DNA of 18,435 nt, from NCBI GenBank assembly GCA_017889745.1, contig JAGGAG010000031.1:1-18435 (forward strand), in the 5' to 3' direction. Shown here one piece after another: positions 14,619-18,435 of this stretch (position 1 is its first letter; every line of letters starts with the position of its first letter). This DNA comes from Gemmatimonadota bacterium (GTDB lineage: Bacteria > Gemmatimonadota > Gemmatimonadetes > Gemmatimonadales > GWC2-71-9). The notes below the pieces were generated by a model. The model saw only the letters and a program-made list of their open reading frames with translations. It searched no databases and was not told where the DNA came from. The position numbers and the translations under genes were made by a program.

Positions 14619-15361
14619 GCGAACGGGAGCCGGGTCCACCAGAACTCGGCGAACGGAAGGAGCCACGCCGGCACCTGGAGGAACCCGCCCAGCACGAGGC
14701 CCAGCCACGCCGCCGCCGCCAGCAGCACACCGGTCATGACCCACAACGGCCAGCGCGGCCGCGTCCATTGCCGCACCTTTTCGATCTCGCCCTGCCACCG
14801 CGCACCCTCGCGGTCCACCGCCTCCTCCAGCGCCATCCACGCCGACTCGAGCTGCCGGGCGGCGGCCGCGAGCCCGTCGCTCCAGCGACCGAAGGCCGCC
14901 TCGCTCCTGGGCCCCGACGCACCCGCCGCATGGGCCAGCTCCTCCAGCCGCGACAGCGACGCCTCGAACGGGATGGCGCCCGCCCCGAGCCGCGCCGTCA
15001 TCGCGGCGAGCTCCGCCTCGTTCACCTGCAGCCGCGCCAGGCGGCGCTTCGGAAAGCGCGACTCGGCGGCGGCCGACGTGAACCCCGCGTTGATGGCGTC
15101 CGCCGTGCGCCTCGTCGCACCGCCGAGCGCCTTCTCCCACAGCTGCCGCCAGCTCCGCGCATGCAGCGAGCCCACGATCGCGGCGTGATCATCACCCGAG
15201 AAGCCACGCGCCGCACCGGCCAGGTCGAGCACCCCGGTAGCGAGGGCAAGCCGTATGTCGTCGAGGGGGACGAAGTGGTGGAGGACCTTGCCTGCGGCGC
15301 CCGCATTGCAGAGGCGGCCCAGCCATGGCCCGAGTTCTGGAAGTGTCGCGGCCGTGCTCAA
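14615..15361 (-). CDS. Membrane-anchored helical protein of unknown function, 248 aa
   Basis: I recognise no family. The N-terminal 200 residues are predominantly helical and mostly charged (segments about 105-150 and 155-200 look like coiled-coil), followed by a single clear transmembrane segment (PLWVMTGVLLAAAAWLGLVLGGFL, 205-228) and a short, aromatic-rich hydrophobic tail (AWLLPFAEFWWTRLPFA, 232-248). This is a C-terminally anchored protein whose body should face the cytoplasm. The start is a TTG (15361) forming TTGA with the stop of the upstream HAD gene; a longer reading to 15427 would run back into that gene without reason. Coupled on both sides (HAD, AcpS), it probably works with that cluster in envelope or lipid metabolism, but this is inference. 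Confidence 0.65.
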   Translation of the reverse strand: MSTAATLPELGPWLGRLCNAGAAGKVLHHFVPLDDIRLALATGVLDLAGAARGFSGDDHAAIVGSLHARSWRQLWEKALGGATRRTADAINAGFTSAAAESRFPKRRLARLQVNEAELAAMTARLGAGAIPFEASLSRLEELAHAAGASGPRSEAAFGRWSDGLAAAARQLESAWMALEEAVDREGARWQGEIEKVRQWTRPRWPLWVMTGVLLAAAAWLGLVLGGFLQVPAWLLPFAEFWWTRLPFA

Positions 15362-16059
15362 TCGAGGATCGCCGCGACCACGGCATCGGTATCGGTGAGG
15401 TCGGCGAAGGCGGCATGCGGGCCGCACGCCGCGAGCTGCTCCAGCGTGTACCCGCCCGTTGCCACCGCCACGGCGCGCGCGCCCAGGCTCTCACCGCAGT
15501 AGACGTCGGCCGGCGTGTCGCCGATGATGACGACTTCGTGTCCATGGGGAACGCGGCCCAGCAGCGGCGCCGCGCGCGACGCCGCGATCGGCGGCAGGGC
15601 CGGACGATGCGCGCTGTCCGAGCCGTACGCGCCTACCGCAAATCGTCCCGGATCGATGCCGCCCGCGCGCAGCTTGAGCGCCGCGCCCCGCGCCAGGTTG
15701 CCGGTCAGCAGGCCCAGCACCACGCGCGGCTCCTGCTCCAGCCGGTCCAGCAGCGCCAGCACGCCGGGCATCAGCTCGACGCGGGCGGTCGGCCGCTGCA
15801 GTTCGGTCTCGAGCAGGTCGGCGTACCGGTCGCACACCGCAATGATGCGAGCGGTATCGCCCGGGTCGGGATCGCCGGCCGCGTGGAGAAGCTCGGACAC
15901 GATCTGGGGATCGGTCTTGCCGTCGAAGCGTATCCCGTCGAACGCCGCCTCGGTGCCGATGATCTCCGCCATCGCCGCGGCGATCGCGCGACGCCCCGCG
16001 CCCATGGTGAGCAGCAGCGTTCCGTCGATGTCGAACAGGACCAGCCGGCGACTCGGCAT
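15358..16059 (-). CDS. HAD-superfamily phosphatase, phosphoglycolate-phosphatase type
   Basis: The 233-aa product has the HAD motifs: motif I VLFDIDGTLL (7-16, nucleophile D10 and acid D12), motif II LLTGN (117-121, T119) and motif IV VIIGDTPADV (177-186, D181 and D185). An alpha-helical cap lies at about 20-95, after motif I (class C1 cap, as in phosphoglycolate phosphatase Gph). No clear lysine of motif III is seen; R152 may take its place. It is cytoplasmic and hydrolyses a small phosphate ester, which cannot be specified. The ATG shares one base with the stop of the NlpC/P60 gene (TGATG) and its own stop overlaps the TTG of the next gene, so it is an inner member of a coupled operon. Confidence 0.88.
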   Translation of the reverse strand: MPSRRLVLFDIDGTLLLTMGAGRRAIAAAMAEIIGTEAAFDGIRFDGKTDPQIVSELLHAAGDPDPGDTARIIAVCDRYADLLETELQRPTARVELMPGVLALLDRLEQEPRVVLGLLTGNLARGAALKLRAGGIDPGRFAVGAYGSDSAHRPALPPIAASRAAPLLGRVPHGHEVVIIGDTPADVYCGESLGARAVAVATGGYTLEQLAACGPHAAFADLTDTDAVVAAILD

Positions 16060-16829
16060 CAGCGCACGCGCCTGGCGGAGACAAACCGCTGGCGCAGCGC
16101 CGCGGCGCGGGTGCCGTCGCCCCACCGCTCCCGCACCACCTCGCCGCACGCCACGGTCGAGTGCACGATCGTGTCGTCGCCCGCATAGATGGCCACGTGG
16201 GTGACGCGCTCCGTGGTCTCTCCGCGGAAGAAGCAGAGGTCGCCCGCGGCCAGCGCGTCGCGCGCCACCGCCTCCCCCGCCGTCGCCTGCTGCCACCCGT
16301 CGCGTGGCAGGCTCACCCCGCGGGCGGCGAACGTGGTCTGGACCATCCCCGAGCAATCGACGCCGAGTGGCGTGACGCCGCCCCACTGGTAGGGCGCCCC
16401 GCCGAACGCGGCCCAGGCCCACTCGTCGGGGGTCGTCGCTTCGGCGCCCCGGCGCACCGCACCCGCGTCGCGCACGCTCCCGTCGACCACGATGCCCACC
16501 CGGTCTCCCGGCAGCCGTACCACCGCGTCCTCGATGATCACGCGCGCCCGCAATGGCAGCCGCACGCCCACGCCGCCAACGTCCACCCGCGCCCCATCGC
16601 TCCACCCAGTCGCCGCCTTGCGCCACAGCGGCGCCTGCGCGGTGGAGATCACGTAGCCCCCGTTCACCCACCCTTCGTACGAATCGATGTCGACGCGCAC
16701 CCTGAACCACTCCGCGCGACGCTCGAGCACGGTCGCCGTCTCCCCCAGCACGAGCTGGGTCACCTGCTCCGCGCGCAGCGAAGCGTCGGCATGGATGGGC
16801 GCCACCGGGGCGCGGCAGATGACGGACAT
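16059..16829 (-). CDS. NlpC/P60 (C40) peptidase with N-terminal SH3-like domains
   Basis: The 256-aa product resembles the YkfC/dipeptidyl-peptidase VI type of cell-wall peptidase, which cuts gamma-D-Glu-diamino acid bonds in murein peptides. Residues 1-65 and about 85-125 look like bacterial SH3 domains (PIHADASLRAEQVTQLVLGETATVLE, WFRVRV, YEGWVNGGYV). The catalytic C40 domain (about 135-256) has the nucleophile in GVDCSGMVQ (C159), the general base in VTHVAIYAG (H211) and the third polar residue in HST (H223). There is no signal peptide, so like YkfC it may act in the cytoplasm on recycled murein peptides. The start ATG 16829 lacks a good Shine-Dalgarno. It heads the coupled genes HAD, membrane protein and AcpS. 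Confidence 0.9.
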   Translation of the reverse strand: MSVICRAPVAPIHADASLRAEQVTQLVLGETATVLERRAEWFRVRVDIDSYEGWVNGGYVISTAQAPLWRKAATGWSDGARVDVGGVGVRLPLRARVIIEDAVVRLPGDRVGIVVDGSVRDAGAVRRGAEATTPDEWAWAAFGGAPYQWGGVTPLGVDCSGMVQTTFAARGVSLPRDGWQQATAGEAVARDALAAGDLCFFRGETTERVTHVAIYAGDDTIVHSTVACGEVVRERWGDGTRAAALRQRFVSARRVR

Positions 16830-16863
16830 GGGCGCGCAAGCTCGTCGGGTTCGGGCCCGAGCG

Positions 16864-17061
16864 TCAAGCGTTGGTGGCGGGGGGCATCGGCGGCGTCGGA
16901 ATCGGCTCGCCGCGGCACTTCGCGCACTGTGTCACGCCCTGAAACGTGCAGATGAGGCAGATGAATGTCCCGCAGGTCGTGCACGGGTATCCCTCGGACG
17001 CGCGCTCCTCGCGCCCGCAGGCGCGGCAGATCATCGCATCGTGTTCGTGGATCTGGGCCAT
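16864..17061 (-). CDS. Small eight-cysteine zinc-ribbon protein, 65 aa
   Basis: The 65-aa product has four CxxC knuckles in 38 residues: C12-x2-C15, C27-x2-C30, C35-x2-C38 and C46-x2-C49. This is enough ligands for two zinc ions, in a treble-clef or RING/B-box-like arrangement. It has a His-rich start (MAQIHEHD) and a Pro-rich tail (PIPTPPMPPATNA). It has no signal peptide. A strong GAAGGAG lies six bases before the ATG. I cannot name a family; small zinc-ribbon proteins often serve as protein or nucleic-acid binding adaptors. It sits between the NtrC-type regulator and the NlpC/P60 gene, 34 bp before the latter, on the same strand. Confidence 0.8.
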   Translation of the reverse strand: MAQIHEHDAMICRACGREERASEGYPCTTCGTFICLICTFQGVTQCAKCRGEPIPTPPMPPATNA

Positions 17062-17067
17062 GCTCGG

Positions 17068-17074
17068 CTCCTTC
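17068..17074 (-). promoter_or_regulatory. Strong ribosome binding site GAAGGAG
   Basis: On the minus strand GAAGGAG stands six bases before the ATG at 17061 and supports the start of the 65-aa zinc-ribbon gene. Heptamer tract 3 ends a few bases upstream. Confidence 0.7.
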
Positions 17075-17076
17075 AG

Positions 17077-17160
17077 AGTCGGCAGTCGTCAGTCTGCAGT
17101 CGTCCGTGAGTCGTCAGCTGCGATGGCCTGCCGACTGACCGTCGACGGCCGACTGCCGAC
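17077..17160. repeat. Heptanucleotide repeat tract 3, two arms in inverted orientation
   Basis: The left arm (17077-17117) has GTC at a strict 7-bp spacing (17078, 17085, 17092, 17099, then 17113 after one imperfect unit at 17106). The right arm has GAC at 17137, 17144, 17151 and 17158. The arms are reverse complements in part: GTCGGCAGTC (17078-17087) pairs exactly with GACTGCCGAC (17151-17160). The tract fills most of the 105-bp gap after the stop of the NtrC-type regulator, so it could fold into a long hairpin and end that transcript. Confidence 0.75.
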
Positions 17161-17166
17161 CGCTGC

Positions 17167-18435
17167 CTACATCTTGAAATCATACCGCTTGATCTTGTTG
17201 ATCAGCGTCGCCCGCGAGATACCCAGCTCGTGCGCCGCGCGCGTCCGGTTCCCGTTGTGGTGCCGCAGCGTCCGCTCGATGTGCTGTCGCTCCAGCTCCT
17301 CGAGCGTCATCGGCGTGTGGCGGCGATCACCGATGCCCGGGCGGTTCCTGAACTCGCCGGGGAGGTGCTCGATCGCCACCTGCGGCAATCCCTGCCCCAG
17401 GATCATCGCCCGCTCCAGCACGTTCCGGATCTCCCGTACGTTCCCGGGCCACGGATACGCCAGGAAGCGTTCCAGCACCTCGCCCGCCATGCTGGTCGGA
17501 CCCTCCGGCAGTTCCCGGCCCAGGTCGTGATGCATCCGCTGCACCAGCGCCGCGCGATCCTCCCGGGCCCGGTCGCGCACCGCCGGCAGCCGCAGCGGCA
17601 TAACGCTGAGGCGGTAGTACAGGTCCTCGCGGAACCGGCCCGCCTCCACCTCGGCCGCGAGCGTGCGACTGGTCGCGGCGATGAGCCGCACGTCCACCGA
17701 GATCTCCCGCGTCCCGCCCGCGCGGCGGAACGAGCGCGTCTCCAGCACCTTGAGCAGCTTGGGCTGCAACTCCGGCGGCAGGTCGGCGATCTCGCCCAGG
17801 TACAGAGTGCCCCGGTCGGCGATCTCGAACAGGCCCTGCTTCCGTTCCCGGGCGTCGCTGCCTTTCTCCTGCCCGAAGAGTTCCACCTCGAGCAATTGCG
17901 GCGTCGTCCCGGCGCAGCTCACGGCGGCATACGGCTGGCGCGCCCGCTGGCTCAGCGCGTGGATCAGCCGCGCCACCCAGCCCTTTCCGCTCCCCACCTC
18001 GCCCTCGAGCAGCACCGTGGTCCGCTCGCTCCCGGCGAGCAGCCGTACCTGCTGCGCGATCTCCTGCATCGAGGGCGATGCGCCCAGCGACTCGAGGTTC
18101 TGCCCCGCCGCCGGCCCAAGCAGCGCCTCGGACACGCGCCGGAGCCGCACCGCTTCCGACACCCGGCCGATCGCCGCCTCGAGGTGCCCCTGGTCCACCG
18201 GCTTGAGTACCCACGACTCGGCGCCCGCCTGCAGCGCCGCGACCGCGGTGGCGCTCCCGGCCGGCGCCAGCACGATGACCGCGGCGCTTCGTTCTCGCAG
18301 GTGCGCCAGCACCTCGGTGCCCTGCATCCCGGGCAGGTCGAGGTCCAGCACCACGATGTCGGGCCGGAGGCGGTCCCAGGTTGCGAGGCCGGCTTCGCCG
18401 CTCAGCTCGCGTGTCACCTCGTAACCGGCGCGCTC
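17167..18435 (-). CDS. NtrC-class response regulator/AAA+ protein without GAFTGA (5' end missing)
   Basis: This is the C-terminal 422 residues of a receiver-AAA+-Fis protein; the frame runs off the end of the window, so the N-terminus is missing. Numbering is from the GTG at 18417. The receiver shows the phosphoacceptor context VLDLDLPGM (D25) and LKP (K72), but the conserved Thr/Ser after strand 4 is Ala51 (VLAPAGS). The AAA+ domain (about 115-340) has Walker A GEVGSGKG (139-146), FREDLYYRL (262-270), WPGNVREI (323-330), and a C-terminal HTH_8 (Fis) domain (about 370-412). Two key sites are changed: GAFTGA reads GSDARE (186-191) and Walker B reads LYLGEI, with Gly208 for Asp. Normal sigma-54 activation is unlikely. 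Confidence 0.9.
   Translation of the reverse strand, partial: ERAGYEVTRELSGEAGLATWDRLRPDIVVLDLDLPGMQGTEVLAHLRERSAAVIVLAPAGSATAVAALQAGAESWVLKPVDQGHLEAAIGRVSEAVRLRRVSEALLGPAAGQNLESLGASPSMQEIAQQVRLLAGSERTTVLLEGEVGSGKGWVARLIHALSQRARQPYAAVSCAGTTPQLLEVELFGQEKGSDARERKQGLFEIADRGTLYLGEIADLPPELQPKLLKVLETRSFRRAGGTREISVDVRLIAATSRTLAAEVEAGRFREDLYYRLSVMPLRLPAVRDRAREDRAALVQRMHHDLGRELPEGPTSMAGEVLERFLAYPWPGNVREIRNVLERAMILGQGLPQVAIEHLPGEFRNRPGIGDRRHTPMTLEELERQHIERTLRHHNGNRTRAAHELGISRATLINKIKRYDFKM

Overview
The window is about 18.4 kb of very GC-rich bacterial chromosome, densely coded, with gene overlaps of 1-4 bases and many GTG/TTG starts. Gene content points to Gemmatimonadota or a close high-GC relative: secreted M1 and M28 metallopeptidases, DinB and DUF1569 proteins, DUF3995, and a fragment resembling a multicopper oxidase tail. 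This placement is inference, because no rRNA or other strong marker is present. I see no tRNA, rRNA, CRISPR array, insertion sequence, phage gene or long gene-free stretch.

Left part (1-5891). The plus strand opens with a tsaD missing its first codons (tRNA t6A modification), overlapping lgt (lipoprotein diacylglyceryl transferase). A 42-residue one-helix membrane protein follows. Its stop interlocks with the stop of a convergent two-gene minus operon (unknown 108-aa protein, DinB-family protein). Divergent from that operon is a small membrane protein, then an NmrA-type NAD(P)-binding protein, a small anchored protein, a DUF3995 membrane protein and a cyclase-family (kynurenine-formamidase-like) protein.

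Middle (5951-12005). An alpha/beta-hydrolase-like gene with an A-x-S-x-A nucleophile elbow converges, over a perfect 8-bp hairpin, on a secreted M1 aminopeptidase. Divergently, the plus strand carries a multi-pass membrane protein, the multicopper-oxidase-tail-like secreted protein, a DUF1569 protein and a secreted M28 peptidase.

Right part (12012-18435). All genes lie on the minus strand. In transcription order they are: a response-regulator/AAA+ activator of the NtrC class (5' end outside the window), an eight-cysteine zinc-ribbon protein, and a translationally coupled set made of an NlpC/P60 peptidase, a HAD phosphatase, a membrane-anchored helical protein and AcpS. Last comes a 722-aa fusion of cytochrome c with an FTR1-type iron permease. 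A near-consensus Fur box sits exactly on the start codon of the permease gene.

The main observations are: (1) three tracts with strict 7-bp periodicity but different unit sequences, each at or just after the 3' end of a gene, one forming the C-terminal tail of Lgt and one folded as an inverted pair of heptamer arrays; (2) the NtrC-type protein has lost its GAFTGA loop, its Walker B aspartate and the receiver Thr/Ser, so it is unlikely to be a normal sigma-54 activator; (3) the Fur box on the iron permease gene.
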